Origin: Bacillota bacterium
Lineage (GTDB): Bacteria; Bacillota; Clostridia; Peptostreptococcales; Anaerovoracaceae
Direction: 5' to 3'
DNA length: 53,095 bases
Assembly: GCA_017556505.1 (NCBI GenBank)
Contig: JAFYNS010000083.1
Coordinates: forward strand, 1-53,095
Shown piece by piece: positions 29,483 to 38,940 of this stretch. The first letter of the stretch is position 1. Every line of letters starts with the position of its first letter. The notes below the pieces were generated by a model. It searched no databases. It was not told the origin of the DNA and saw only the letters and a list, made by a program, of their open reading frames with translations. The position numbers were made by a program, and so were the translations under genes.

Positions 29483-30038
29483 TTTTGAAAAACTGAAGGT
29501 CAGAGAAGTAATCGTCGTAGAAGGACGGGATGACACCAATGCGGTTCTCCGTGCGGTAGACGGACTGACCATTGAGACCCATGGCTTCGGAATTAAAAAA
29601 GAAACCTGGGATCTGCTGGAAAAAGCATATAAAGAAAAAGGGCTGATTATTCTGACTGATCCGGACTATTCCGGAGAAGAAATCAGAAGAAAACTGACGG
29701 CACGTTTTCCTGAGAGCCGTCAGGCCTTCCTTACCCGAAGTGAAGCAGAGAAGAAAGGTGATATCGGCATCGAGAATGCAGAACCTGCTGATATCGCAGA
29801 GGCTATCCGCAAGGCTCACTATACAGCATCTGCAGAAACCGCAGAGTTCACGGAAGATGACCTGTTTGAAGCCGGGCTGACGGGACGGAAGGATTCCGCA
29901 CAGCGGCGTCAGCTGGTGGGTGCATCGCTGGGAATCGGCTACGGAAACGCCAGAGGATTCCTGAAAAAGCTGAACAGCTTCGGTGTGAGCAGGGAAGATT
30001 TTGAGAAGAGTGTAAGAGCGCTGGAGGAGGCGCAGTAA
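29475..30038 (+). CDS. rnmV: Ribonuclease M5
   Basis: About 187 residues. The ATG at 29475 has GGGAGG upstream; an in-frame ATG at 29457 is inside divIC without a good site. The Toprim domain has VIVVEGRDD and LTDPDYSGEEIRR, followed by the Firmicute RNase M5 C-terminal domain (LVGASLGIGYGNARGFLKKLN). It matures 5S rRNA. The rnmV-rsmA pair (rsmA follows after 13 bases) is conserved in Firmicutes. Confidence 0.95.
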   Translation: MSNFEKLKVREVIVVEGRDDTNAVLRAVDGLTIETHGFGIKKETWDLLEKAYKEKGLIILTDPDYSGEEIRRKLTARFPESRQAFLTRSEAEKKGDIGIENAEPADIAEAIRKAHYTASAETAEFTEDDLFEAGLTGRKDSAQRRQLVGASLGIGYGNARGFLKKLNSFGVSREDFEKSVRALEEAQ

Positions 30039-30051
30039 AGAGAGGATACAT

Positions 30052-30930
30052 ATGAAAAAACTGTATGCACCATCGACGGTGAATGAAATCAGAAACCGTC
30101 ATGATTTTAAGAATACAAAGAGCCTGGGCCAGAACTTCCTGACCGATAAGGGCATCATTGATAAGATTGTGGACGGTGCCGGAGTATGTGAAGACGACCT
30201 GGTACTGGAAATCGGACCGGGCCTGGGCGTGATCACCTGGGAAGCTGCGCAGAAGGCAGGAAAGGTCATCGCCGTGGAAATCGATAAGAACCTGATTCCG
30301 ATTCTGAAGGAAACACTGGCTGACTGTGACAACGTGGAAGTGCTCCATCAGGATATTCTGAAGACGGACATTAATGAGGTCATCAACCGGGAACTGGCCA
30401 CAGGAAAGTACAAGAACGTAAAAGTAATCGGCAATCTGCCGTACTATATCACCACACCGATCATCATGAAGATTCTGGAAGACGGCGTAGAAGCAGAAAG
30501 TCTGACTTTCATGATGCAGAAGGAAGTAGCAGACCGTATTCAGTCTGCACCGGGCAAGAAGACCTACGGAGCTGTGTCCGTAGCGGTGCAGTACTACTGC
30601 GAGGCGGAAATTCTCTCCAAAGTACCGAGAGATGTATTTATTCCGCAGCCGAATGTAGATTCCGCCGTGCTGAAGCTGACGGTACGCAAGGAAAAAGCTG
30701 TAGAGGTGGAAAACCGTGATCTTTTCCTGTCCTGCATCAAGGCTGGTTTCGGTCAGAGAAGAAAGACTCTGCTGAACTCCCTCATGGGTGTGGACGGCAT
30801 GACAAAAGACGGGGTGAAAGCTGCACTGGAAGGCGCGGGGATTGATCCTTCCAGACGTGCAGAAACACTGGACCTGGAAGAATTCGCAACTCTGGCGAAT
30901 CAGGTAAACAAGCAGCTGCAGGGGAAGTAA
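30052..30930 (+). CDS. rsmA: 16S rRNA dimethyladenosine transferase RsmA/KsgA
   Basis: A 292-residue SAM methyltransferase that dimethylates A1518 and A1519 in helix 45 of 16S rRNA. LGQNFLTDKGI and EIGPGLGVIT form the SAM site, and the catalytic motif is NLPYYITTPII. The C-terminal domain is intact (FGQRRKTLLNSL). GAGAGGATAC precedes the ATG. It is downstream of rnmV in the usual order. Confidence 0.96.
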   Translation: MKKLYAPSTVNEIRNRHDFKNTKSLGQNFLTDKGIIDKIVDGAGVCEDDLVLEIGPGLGVITWEAAQKAGKVIAVEIDKNLIPILKETLADCDNVEVLHQDILKTDINEVINRELATGKYKNVKVIGNLPYYITTPIIMKILEDGVEAESLTFMMQKEVADRIQSAPGKKTYGAVSVAVQYYCEAEILSKVPRDVFIPQPNVDSAVLKLTVRKEKAVEVENRDLFLSCIKAGFGQRRKTLLNSLMGVDGMTKDGVKAALEGAGIDPSRRAETLDLEEFATLANQVNKQLQGK

Positions 30931-30968
30931 CAGAAAAGAAAAAGGATTTGTGATAAGGGGGAATTACT

Positions 30969-33026
30969 GTGGAAAAATTTGATAAATTTGAGAAACTGGA
31001 CCGGCAGATAGAACAGACCATACATGAAGTGGAGAATATGGACCGGCATGACTTCTTTGAGAAGTTCATACACAACAGCTTCATGTTCGCGGCCGTATGG
31101 GCAGCATTTCTGAATCTGATTATTGAAACGCTGGGCAGATTCAGCACCGCCGGAATATGGGGCGGCCTCCGGTTTATGGTGGACGAGCCTCTTGTATTCT
31201 GCTATAACTCTTTGATAATTTTTGCAACCATACTGATTGCATCCGTATTCCGGCGCAGAACTTTTGTATTTCTGATACTGAGTGTGTTCTGGCTCCTCAT
31301 CGGAATTGTAAATGGTGTGATTCTGATGAAACGTATGACACCGTTTACAGTGAAAGACCTGAGCAATCTGGAAGACGGATTCTCTATCATCAGCAATTAT
31401 ATGACTCCGCTGACCATTGCACTGGCAGCGGTTGGGATTCTGCTGGTGGTGGGCGGTCTGGTGCTGCTTTTTGTCAAGGGGCCGCGAAAGAAGGGAAAAA
31501 TCAAGAGAAAAAGGAACCTGGTGGCAGTATGTCTGGTCATCGCTATGACCTTTGGAGTTACGTCCCTCATGGTGAAGATTGGTCAGGTGGATACCTTCTT
31601 CGGTAACCTGGCTTATGCGTACCGCGACAATGGGGTTGTGTACAGCTTTATAAATACATGGCTGAATACGGGGATCAGCAAGCCGTCCGGCTACAGCAGA
31701 CAGCTGGTGCAGAATGTTTTTGACCGCGATGAGCTGGATGATGAAGGACGCCTGCTTCTGACAGAAGCAGATGAAGATGAAAAATATCCCAATATTCTCT
31801 TCCTGCAGCTGGAATCCTTTATTGATCCGGCCATGGTTAACTGTATCGAAACCTCAAAGGATGCAGTGCCGAACTTCCGTGCTCTGGCAGAAGAATTTTC
31901 AAGCGGGGAGCTGACCGTACCGGCCTGTGGCGCGGGAACTGCCAATGTAGAATTCGAAGTGCTCACAGGACTGTCTGTGAAATTCTTCGGTCCGGGAGAA
32001 TATCCTTACAAAGCAGTTCTGAAGGACAAGCCTGCGGAATCGCTGGCATTTGACCTGAAGAGCATGGGATACAGCACCCATGCAATTCACAATCACCGGG
32101 GTGTATTCTACAACCGGAATACAGTTTTTGCAAATATCGGATTCGATACATTTACCAGCATCGAATATATGAGCGACGTGGTAAAGACACCGAAGAACTG
32201 GGCGAAAGACCGTGTGCTCATTGAGAATATTACAGATGCCCTGAAATCTACAGAGACCAGGGATATGATTTATACCATTTCCGTTCAGGGGCATGGTCAG
32301 TATCCAGATGAAGAAGTTCTGAAGAGTCCTGCTATCCGTGTTACGAAAGCACCTTCCGAGGAACTGAAGTGGAAGTGGGAATACTACGTAAATCAGATTT
32401 ATGAGATGGACCTGTTCATCCGTGATCTGGTGCGGGAACTGGAAAAGTTCGATGAACCGGTAATTCTGGCAATGTACGGCGACCATATTCCGGCTATCGA
32501 CCTGGCAGAAGAAGATCTGGAAAACAGAAACCTTTATGGAACCGAGTACGTCATCTGGTCCAATTTTGATATGCCGAAGGAAGATGAAGACCTTCATACC
32601 TATCAGCTGACAGCCCATGTAATGGATATGATTGACATGGAGGTAGGTACCGCATTCACCTACCAGCTCAATCACCGGAACAGCGAGACATACCTGCAGG
32701 ATCTGAAGACCCTGGGCTATGATATGCTTTACGGAAAGTATTACATCTATGGAGGAAAAAATCCATTTACGGCCACCGATCTGCAAATGGGTGTCAACGA
32801 GATAAAGATTACCGATGTGGTGAAAATCGGTGAAAAATATTATATCAAAGGCGAAAACTTCAACGCTTACAGTAAGGTAACACTGGACGGCAGGGAGCTG
32901 GATACGATTTTCCTGGGGAAAAACGTGCTGGGACTGCTGGAGGAAGTGGATCCTGAGGATGTGGCGGATATGAAGGTAAGCCAGATTGAGAAGAAAACAA
33001 GTGAAATTCTGAGCACCACCGAATAA
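30969..33026 (+). CDS. LTA synthase/sulfatase-family membrane protein
   Basis: A 685-residue protein starting at GTG 30969 behind AAGGGGGAA. A polar, coiled N-terminus (1-45) is followed by five membrane helices (about 48-215) and an extracellular alkaline-phosphatase-superfamily domain with the nucleophile threonine in ACGAGTANVEFEVLTG and metal ligands in MYGDHIPA. Such enzymes transfer phosphoglycerol to lipoteichoic acid or cell-surface glycans. About 80 residues at the C-terminus (after LYGKYYIYGGKNPF) look like an added Ig/TIG-like domain (KIGEKYYIKGENFNAYSKVTLDG). The substrate cannot be read from sequence. Confidence 0.88.
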   Translation: MEKFDKFEKLDRQIEQTIHEVENMDRHDFFEKFIHNSFMFAAVWAAFLNLIIETLGRFSTAGIWGGLRFMVDEPLVFCYNSLIIFATILIASVFRRRTFVFLILSVFWLLIGIVNGVILMKRMTPFTVKDLSNLEDGFSIISNYMTPLTIALAAVGILLVVGGLVLLFVKGPRKKGKIKRKRNLVAVCLVIAMTFGVTSLMVKIGQVDTFFGNLAYAYRDNGVVYSFINTWLNTGISKPSGYSRQLVQNVFDRDELDDEGRLLLTEADEDEKYPNILFLQLESFIDPAMVNCIETSKDAVPNFRALAEEFSSGELTVPACGAGTANVEFEVLTGLSVKFFGPGEYPYKAVLKDKPAESLAFDLKSMGYSTHAIHNHRGVFYNRNTVFANIGFDTFTSIEYMSDVVKTPKNWAKDRVLIENITDALKSTETRDMIYTISVQGHGQYPDEEVLKSPAIRVTKAPSEELKWKWEYYVNQIYEMDLFIRDLVRELEKFDEPVILAMYGDHIPAIDLAEEDLENRNLYGTEYVIWSNFDMPKEDEDLHTYQLTAHVMDMIDMEVGTAFTYQLNHRNSETYLQDLKTLGYDMLYGKYYIYGGKNPFTATDLQMGVNEIKITDVVKIGEKYYIKGENFNAYSKVTLDGRELDTIFLGKNVLGLLEEVDPEDVADMKVSQIEKKTSEILSTTE

Positions 33027-33063
33027 GTGGCCGACTCAGTTACGAAGAAAAAGGAAGTAAACC

Positions 33064-34434
33064 ATGCAGCTTGGACATTTTATCGGAATCGGAATCGCAC
33101 TGGCCATCCTGATTGGGGTGGGCATGCAGTCTGCGAAAAAAATAAAAAGTGCCGACGACTTTGATACCGGCGGCAGAAAGGGCTCTGTATGGCTGGTGAC
33201 CGGCCTGCTTTTAGGTTCGCTGATCGGCGGCCAGTGCACCATCGGTACAGCACAGCTGGCCTATACATACGGACTTTCTGCTATCTGGTTCTCCTTCGGG
33301 GCAGGCCTTGGATCTCTGGTATTATGTCTGATTTTCGTGGTTCCGCTTCGGAAGCGCCGGGATGTGACCCTGCTGGAAGTCATCCGCAAAGAATTCGGAG
33401 AACGGGCGGAATATCTGGGGTCCGTTCTCTGCTCCCTTGGCATTCTGGTCAGCGTGATTTCCAATGTGGTAGCATCCAGTGCACTGATTATGGCTCTGAC
33501 TGGACTGCCTCTCTGGCTGGCAGCCATTATTTCTGTGGCACTCATGTGCTGCTATGTGGTATTTGGCGGTGCCTGGGGTGCGGAAATGGGCGGCATCGTA
33601 AAGGTAAGCCTGCTTCTGGTTACTTCTGCAGTCTGCGTAGTAACCGTTATGGTGAAAACCGGAGGTCCCGTTTCCATGGGCGGCAGTCTGCAGCTGTACA
33701 TGTCCGATCTGTTCAGCCGCGGGCTGAGCAAGGACTTATCCAACGTGGCTTCCGCAATCCTGGGTGTACTGTCTACCCAGACTTATGCGCAGGCAGTATG
33801 GTCGGCAAAGAATTATCACGTGGCACGACGTGCAACCCTGCTGGGCTGTCTGATCTGTCTGCCCGTTGGTTTCACAGGAATGATGGTCGGTCTGTCCATG
33901 AGAGGAACCGGACTGGTGAACCCTGCAGAAGCCTTCCCTGTGTTTCTGATTGAAAACCTGCCTCCTGTAGCAGGGGGAATCTGTCTGGGCGCGTTGCTGA
34001 TTACCGTAGTAACCGGAGGCGGCGGCCTGACTCTGGGTGTATCCACGATTTTTGTAAGAGATATTGTGAGCAGAATCTGGCCGAAGCTGAGCAAGGGAGA
34101 TGCGTATATCAAAGCAATGCGCATCACCATGCTGGTGGTGCTGATGGGCTGTGCATCTGTGGCAGTTCTTTTGCCGGGAGCACTGATTAATGACCTGGGC
34201 TTCCTGTCCATGGGTCTCAGAGGAACGGTAGTATTCATCCCGCTGACCCTGGCCCTGTTCTTCAAGGGCAGATTCCACTATAAGCCGGTGCTGGTTTCCA
34301 TGATCGCAGGACCTGCCGTAATGCTTTTCAGCAACCTGGTATGGTCACCGGTGGATCCGCTGATTGGAAGCATTCTGGTTTGCCTGTTTATCTGTATGTT
34401 TGGCTACCGCAGCAGAGAGGAGCATAAAATATGA
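33064..34434 (+). CDS. Sodium:solute symporter family transporter
   Basis: A 456-residue integral membrane protein with about 12 to 13 helices and the SSS-type N-terminus. KKIKSADDFDTGGRKGS is followed by LLLGSLIGGQCTIGTAQLAYTYG, which corresponds to the sodium-site helix of this family. The substrate is unknown; pantothenate, proline and sugar transporters share this fold. Its stop overlaps the next start (ATGA at 34431-34434), so it is coupled to the GNAT. Confidence 0.85.
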   Translation: MQLGHFIGIGIALAILIGVGMQSAKKIKSADDFDTGGRKGSVWLVTGLLLGSLIGGQCTIGTAQLAYTYGLSAIWFSFGAGLGSLVLCLIFVVPLRKRRDVTLLEVIRKEFGERAEYLGSVLCSLGILVSVISNVVASSALIMALTGLPLWLAAIISVALMCCYVVFGGAWGAEMGGIVKVSLLLVTSAVCVVTVMVKTGGPVSMGGSLQLYMSDLFSRGLSKDLSNVASAILGVLSTQTYAQAVWSAKNYHVARRATLLGCLICLPVGFTGMMVGLSMRGTGLVNPAEAFPVFLIENLPPVAGGICLGALLITVVTGGGGLTLGVSTIFVRDIVSRIWPKLSKGDAYIKAMRITMLVVLMGCASVAVLLPGALINDLGFLSMGLRGTVVFIPLTLALFFKGRFHYKPVLVSMIAGPAVMLFSNLVWSPVDPLIGSILVCLFICMFGYRSREEHKI

Positions 34435-35000
34435 GTATATTCGAAGATAAAAATTATCAGCTGAAGTCGATCGAGACAGAACGTCTGATTCTGAATAAAT
34501 GGACCCTGAGCGATGAGGACATCGATGGACTCTATGCTTTTGCCAGCAATCCGAACGTGGGTCCCAATGCAGGCTGGAAGCCTCATGCAAGCAGAGAGGA
34601 GTCCAGAGAAATCATTGAAAAGGTATTCCTTCCGTACCACGTATGGTCCATCCGTGACAAAGCAACAGGCAGAGTCATCGGCAACATCGGTCTGGAACCG
34701 GACCGCCGCCGCGAAGACGTGAACAGTATGGAAGTAGGCTATTCTCTGGCAGAAGACTGCTGGGGCAAAGGTTACATGACGGAAGCATGTAATGCGGTTG
34801 TAGATTTCGCTTTCCGTGAATTCGGCCTGGTGGTTATCGGTATCTGCACCGGCCCGGAAAATGTGAGGTCTCAGAGAGTCATCGAAAAGTGCGGTTTCGT
34901 GTTCGAAGGACGACAGAGAAAAGGTTATCATATCTTCAATGGCACAGACCGTGACAATATGGTTTACTCCATGACCAGAGAAGAATGGGAGGCAAAATAA
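34431..35000 (+). CDS. GNAT-family N-acetyltransferase (RimJ/RimL type)
   Basis: A 189-residue acetyltransferase. The start ETERLILNKW is typical of RimJ/RimL-like enzymes. Acetyl-CoA-binding sequence lies around YSLAEDCWGKGYMTEACNAV, followed by GPENVRSQRVIEKCGFVFEGRQR. It may acetylate an N-terminus, an antibiotic or a metabolite. It is coupled at both ends by start/stop overlaps with the symporter and the DUF218 gene. Confidence 0.88.
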   Translation: MSIFEDKNYQLKSIETERLILNKWTLSDEDIDGLYAFASNPNVGPNAGWKPHASREESREIIEKVFLPYHVWSIRDKATGRVIGNIGLEPDRRREDVNSMEVGYSLAEDCWGKGYMTEACNAVVDFAFREFGLVVIGICTGPENVRSQRVIEKCGFVFEGRQRKGYHIFNGTDRDNMVYSMTREEWEAK

Positions 35001-35716
35001 TGCAGAAGATCAAACGATTCTTTCTGAAGGTGCTTCTCCTGGTGCTTGTGCTGGCCATTGTGTCCGTTCTGATGGTGATGACCATCAGCAATCAGGTGAA
35101 GAGCCGTACGGAAGATGATATTGCATATGTGGTAACAGGTGAAGTAAAAATCAATCCCGTAAGCCTGAACCGGCTCCACCAGTTTGATGCAGACTGCATC
35201 CTGGTGCTGGGTGCAGGAATCAAAGATCCGGAGACACCAAGCGATATGCTGAAAGACCGGCTGGACGCAGGCATTGAATTATATAAGCAGGGTGTGGCAC
35301 CGAAGATTTTGCTCAGCGGAGACAACGGGCAGGTGGAACATAATGAAATCCATGTCATGCTGAATTACGCCAAAAATGCAGGAGTGCCGGACGAGGACAT
35401 TTTCTGCGACCATGCGGGATTCAGTACTTATGACTCCATGCACCGGGCGGGCAGCATTTTCGAGATTGAGCGTGCTGTGGTTGTAACCCAGCAGTACCAC
35501 GAGTACCGGGCACTGTACATCGGAAAGAAGCTGGGGCTGGAAGTTCTGGGCGTGGCATCGGATCAGAGAAATTATTTCGGCGGAATGTACCGTGAAGGAA
35601 GGGAAACTCTGGCCAGATTCAAGGATTTCTTCAAGGCACTGATTAAGGCAGACCCTGTACTGGGCGGCGAGGCAATCCCAATCAGCGGAAGCGGTCTGGT
35701 GAGCCACGGAGAGTAG
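35000..35716 (+). CDS. DUF218/SanA-like membrane-anchored protein
   Basis: About 238 residues. The ATG at 35000 overlaps the GNAT stop (TAATG) and has GGGAGG upstream. One N-terminal membrane helix (about 8-31) is followed by an extracytoplasmic DUF218 domain with CILVLGAGIKD, KILLSGDNGQVEHNE, AGFSTYDSMHRA and VVTQQYHEYRALYI. SanA and ElyC relatives affect envelope integrity and vancomycin tolerance in E. coli. The biochemical role is unproven. A terminator follows. Confidence 0.87.
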   Translation: MQKIKRFFLKVLLLVLVLAIVSVLMVMTISNQVKSRTEDDIAYVVTGEVKINPVSLNRLHQFDADCILVLGAGIKDPETPSDMLKDRLDAGIELYKQGVAPKILLSGDNGQVEHNEIHVMLNYAKNAGVPDEDIFCDHAGFSTYDSMHRAGSIFEIERAVVVTQQYHEYRALYIGKKLGLEVLGVASDQRNYFGGMYREGRETLARFKDFFKALIKADPVLGGEAIPISGSGLVSHGE

Positions 35717-35754
35717 AAGAAAAGGAAATATTTAAGCGGCAGACGCATAGTATG

Positions 35755-35781
35755 TAGAGGGCAGGAATGCCCTCTATTTTT
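35755..35781 (+). terminator. Intrinsic terminator after the DUF218 gene
   Basis: Perfect nine-base arms TAGAGGGCA/TGCCCTCTA (35755-35763, 35768-35776) with loop GGAA, followed by TTTTTAT. Confidence 0.9.
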
Positions 35782-35803
35782 ATATAAAGATTGGGGATAA
35801 GCT

Positions 35804-36958
35804 ATGATTTATCTTGATAACGGTGCCACGTCCTTCCCAAAACCGAAGGGCATGATGACAGCCATGGAAGAATGTATCATGAAGTACTGCGGCAATCCCG
35901 GGCGTTCCGGCCATGAAATGGCATTGATGACAGGGGAAGCGGTGTACCGGGCCAGGCAGGCGGTGGCAGAAGTCTTCGGAGTGAAAGACGGCTCCCGGCT
36001 GATCTTCACAAAAAACACTACGGAAGCACTGAACATGGGGATTCGGGGGATTTTGCGGGATGGGGATCATGTGATTACCACATCCATGGAGCATAACTCT
36101 GTGCTGCGGCCGCTGAAGTGGATGGAAAAGCGGGGCATCAGCCAGTCCATTGTCCGGGCGGACCGGGACGGCAGCATCCATGCTTCTGACCTGGAAAAGT
36201 GCATTACCAGCAAAACACGTATGATGATTGTCACAGCTGCGTCCAATGTAACGGGGACGCGTATGCCGCTGGAGGAAATTGGGCGAATCTGCCGCCGTCA
36301 CGGTGTTCTGTTCATGGTGGATGGAGCGCAGGGAGCAGGTTCCATGGACCTGGATGTGGAAAAGCATCATATCGACCTGCTGGCATTTCCCGGGCATAAG
36401 GGTTTGCTGGGGCCACAGGGCACGGGAGGGCTTTATGTGAGTCCGGATCTGGAACTGGAACCGCTGATGCAGGGCGGTACCGGAACGGAATCACGGAGCC
36501 GCCTGCAGCCGTCGGAACTTCCGGATGGATTCGAGGCGGGGACCATCAACGCACCGGCGATCATCGGGCTGGGATATTCTGCGGCTTATGTGAACCGGAT
36601 CGGTGCGGAAACGATTGGAAACTATGAAGAAGCACTGATCTGCCGTCTGGAAGAAAGGCTTCGTGAAATCCCGGGGATCAGGCTCTACGGGCCGGAGCCG
36701 GAGAAGAAGACGGGAATCACTCTGTTTAATCTGAATGGATATGAGGCAGAGGAAATCACAGGGCTGCTCAGCCGCCATTACGGAATCGCTGTACGGGGAG
36801 GGTACCACTGCGCCGGACTGGCTCATAAGACCATCGGCACATGGGAAACTGGTGCGGTACGTGCCAGCGTGGGTCCTTATAACACGCCATCCGATATGGA
36901 CTGTCTGGCCGATGCACTGCGGGAACTGGCAGAAGCTGAAGAAAAGGGCAGAAAATAG
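35804..36958 (+). CDS. Class V aminotransferase, cysteine-desulfurase family
   Basis: A 384-residue PLP enzyme. The start MIYLDNGATSFPKP is typical of NifS/CsdA-like desulfurases. The PLP-binding His is in TTSMEHNSVLRPL, the Asp in FMVDGAQGAGS, and the Schiff-base Lys in FPGHKGLLGPQGTG. The active-site Cys lies in RGGYHCAGLAHK. It probably moves sulfur from cysteine to an unknown acceptor. No iron-sulfur scaffold or thiolation gene lies beside it, and it stands between two terminators as a single gene. Confidence 0.9.
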   Translation: MIYLDNGATSFPKPKGMMTAMEECIMKYCGNPGRSGHEMALMTGEAVYRARQAVAEVFGVKDGSRLIFTKNTTEALNMGIRGILRDGDHVITTSMEHNSVLRPLKWMEKRGISQSIVRADRDGSIHASDLEKCITSKTRMMIVTAASNVTGTRMPLEEIGRICRRHGVLFMVDGAQGAGSMDLDVEKHHIDLLAFPGHKGLLGPQGTGGLYVSPDLELEPLMQGGTGTESRSRLQPSELPDGFEAGTINAPAIIGLGYSAAYVNRIGAETIGNYEEALICRLEERLREIPGIRLYGPEPEKKTGITLFNLNGYEAEEITGLLSRHYGIAVRGGYHCAGLAHKTIGTWETGAVRASVGPYNTPSDMDCLADALRELAEAEEKGRK

Positions 36959-37033
36959 CAGAAATTTTTCACCCAATATACAAGAATCTGTGGTATACTT
37001 GCATAAGAAATTACGAAAGAAAAGAGGTTTCAC

Positions 37034-37885
37034 ATGAAGAAATTACTGACACTCTTACTGATCCTCATGCTGACACTGAGTATGACAGCATGCGGCGGCA
37101 ATGATGATACACCGGACACTGACGGAACCGGAACTGAAAATAATGTAGTGGAAGGAAGCGAAGACGGTGAAGATGGCGAAGATGGCGAAGGCTCCGGCGA
37201 AGAAGACCAGAGCAATGAAGGCGGCATCGGAACTGGTGCGGTGGTAAATCCCGATGAGCTGATCATGGGGGAAGACGACTACAGCGACATGGAAGCGGAA
37301 TACGATTTCAAGTTCGATGCAGCTGAAAGCTTCGGTCTGGACAGCATGCTTTCCAAAGTAGATTACAGCGACATTTCCGCGCTGGCACCCGTGATGGAAG
37401 AACGTCTGACTGCAGCTGATGCCGTATATGGCAGCAGATTCATGGGCTTCGGTGATTATGAAGAAGTTCCGGAAGATGATATCGACAAGCTGGCTTATGC
37501 CATTGCCATGGAAAACGATGATACAGAAGGCAGATATCTGGAAACCGGGGCATATCACTCACAGTCCACCGGCAAGCACTACCAGTATGTGATGACTGCG
37601 TCCCAGAACTTCTATGAAGTATCCTCTGCTAACACCAAGTCCGTTGTAAGTGACCTGGAAAAGGCCATGGGTATTAAGGTTTCTGAAAAGCGCATGCACA
37701 GTGCAATCCAGCAGGCTTTTGAGCAGGCCACAGAAACCCAGGACTACTTCTCCCTGAAGGATTCCACATCTGCTAAGGGCAATGGATATACCGAAACCAT
37801 TAAGGTTTCCGTAGATGCTTTCGCAACCGAAGAAAATGTAATCGGCTTCTACGTATCCTGCGAAAGAGAACGCTGCTACGAATAA
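37034..37885 (+). CDS. Secreted lipoprotein of unknown function
   Basis: A 283-residue protein with a lipoprotein signal (KKLLTLLLILMLTLSMTACGG; acylated Cys at about 20). A disordered, acidic Asp/Glu/Gly-rich linker runs from about 22 to 72 (EDGEDGEDGEG). The rest is a soluble domain I do not recognise, including MEDDYSDMEAEYDF-like acidic segments and VVSDLEKAMGIKVSEKRMHS. An extended -10 TGTGGTATACT lies about 35 bases upstream. It ends at a strong terminator, so it is a single-gene unit. Confidence 0.8.
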   Translation: MKKLLTLLLILMLTLSMTACGGNDDTPDTDGTGTENNVVEGSEDGEDGEDGEGSGEEDQSNEGGIGTGAVVNPDELIMGEDDYSDMEAEYDFKFDAAESFGLDSMLSKVDYSDISALAPVMEERLTAADAVYGSRFMGFGDYEEVPEDDIDKLAYAIAMENDDTEGRYLETGAYHSQSTGKHYQYVMTASQNFYEVSSANTKSVVSDLEKAMGIKVSEKRMHSAIQQAFEQATETQDYFSLKDSTSAKGNGYTETIKVSVDAFATEENVIGFYVSCERERCYE

Positions 37886-37895
37886 GGTATAATAT

Positions 37896-37936
37896 AAAAA
37901 GGTTGCCGCACATCACAATGTGCAGCAACCTTTTTT
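37896..37936 (+). terminator. Strong intrinsic terminator after the lipoprotein
   Basis: Arms AAAAAGGTTGC-GCACAT and ATGTGC-GCAACCTTTTTT pair with a single mismatch; a T run follows. A-runs on the left make it potentially bidirectional. Confidence 0.88.
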
Positions 37937-37977
37937 GTTTTTGGCTTGTGGGCTTGTGATGCCGGTTTTGCCCTAAA

Positions 37978-38193
37978 ATACTCCAAATTCACATCAAAGG
38001 CCATTTTGGAGTATCATCCGTGTAGCGTGGGGATGAAATTCGTACTTTTACAGCAATAAATACTGTGCTTTTATACTCCTAATGCGCTGTGAAATACGAA
38101 AAGGAGTATCTTTCAGTTTTCAGAAGGACAAGTTCCCGGTAAATATTACCTTGTGGATACTCCAATTGCTGATAAAATGGCGAAAAGGAGTAT
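37978..38193. repeat. Three ATACTCC...GGAGTAT inverted-repeat units in a gene-free stretch
   Basis: Between the lipoprotein terminator and the kup remnant (37937-38399) I see no convincing gene. The stretch holds three hairpin-forming pairs: 37978-37987 with 38005-38014 (10 bases), 38073-38080 with 38102-38109 (8 bases), and 38157-38163 with 38187-38193 (7 bases). Each right arm is preceded by TTTT or AAAA and spacers are 17-23 bases. A 105-codon open frame (38082-38399) across it has no ribosome-binding site and no family resemblance. A short minus-strand frame ending near 38202 (LEHRALRMYLLCDEAKKKG) is open but unidentified. Confidence 0.6.
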
Positions 38194-38399
38194 TTAACAC
38201 TGTTTCTTTCTTCTCACAAAACGGGTTTGGCACACATCATCACCTCTTGCGATGGTCGGTGGCAGACCTTTCTTCTTCGCTTCATCGCAAAGCAGATACA
38301 TCCGTAGTGCACGGTGCTCCAGCTGTTCACAGATGGCTTAAGCCTCACTTTCCTCCAGATGAGTACAGTGCAGCACAGTTTTATGAATGTGTAAAATAA

Positions 38400-38908
38400 T
38401 TACTCTGCCTTCACTCTCTGGATTCTTCGTTCCTGTGTTCCACTGTAGACAATCAGCGGAACATTTTCAACGATGAGGTTGGAATTGTCCAAACCATACC
38501 ATTTGATTCTGGAACCGGCAACCTGACGGACTGCGTACTTGGCATTGAGAATGAATTCATCTGTAGCAGCGCAGCACCGCCCACCATAGCCGGTATAATC
38601 AGCCATTTGCCGCAGTTTTTCACCAGGGAGTAAAGAGCAAAGATTCCACCTTCTCCGTGATTGTCTGCTTTCAGGGCAATCAGAATAAATTTCACTGTAG
38701 TAAGCAGGGTTACGGTCCAGATAACCAGAGAAAGGGAACCAATGATAAACGGTTCATCTACCTGACCGATTCCTCCGTTCCCTGCGACGATAGACTTCAT
38801 AACGTAGAGCGGCGATGTGCCGATATCGCCGTACACGATTCCGATGGTCACAAGAAACATGCTGAAACGGAAGCCCTGTTTTCCGTTCAAATCTCTTTGC
38901 GTATTCAT
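38400..38908 (-). pseudogene. kup: Potassium transporter Kup with large internal deletion
   Basis: The start ATG at 38908 (AAGGAG upstream) opens a normal Kup N-terminus of about 115 residues: [48 protein letters not shown]. Near 38560-38572 the sequence jumps, with a change of frame, to the Kup C-terminus ([36 protein letters not shown]), which ends at 38400. An intact Kup is about 600-700 residues, so roughly 500 codons with nearly all membrane helices are missing. The upstream riboswitch is still present. A real deletion is more likely than misassembly but reads should decide. Confidence 0.88.
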
Positions 38909-38940
38909 AATACAAATCTCCTTTTCCAAATTTAATCCCT

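Noticed and set aside
37978-38193. CRISPR array
   Set aside because: The repeated cores are inverted, only 7-10 bases long, with unequal spacing and no cas genes nearby.
38082-38399. 105-codon open frame through the hairpin region
   Set aside because: No ribosome-binding site, no recognisable domain, and it runs through the GGAGTAT repeats; treated as non-coding.
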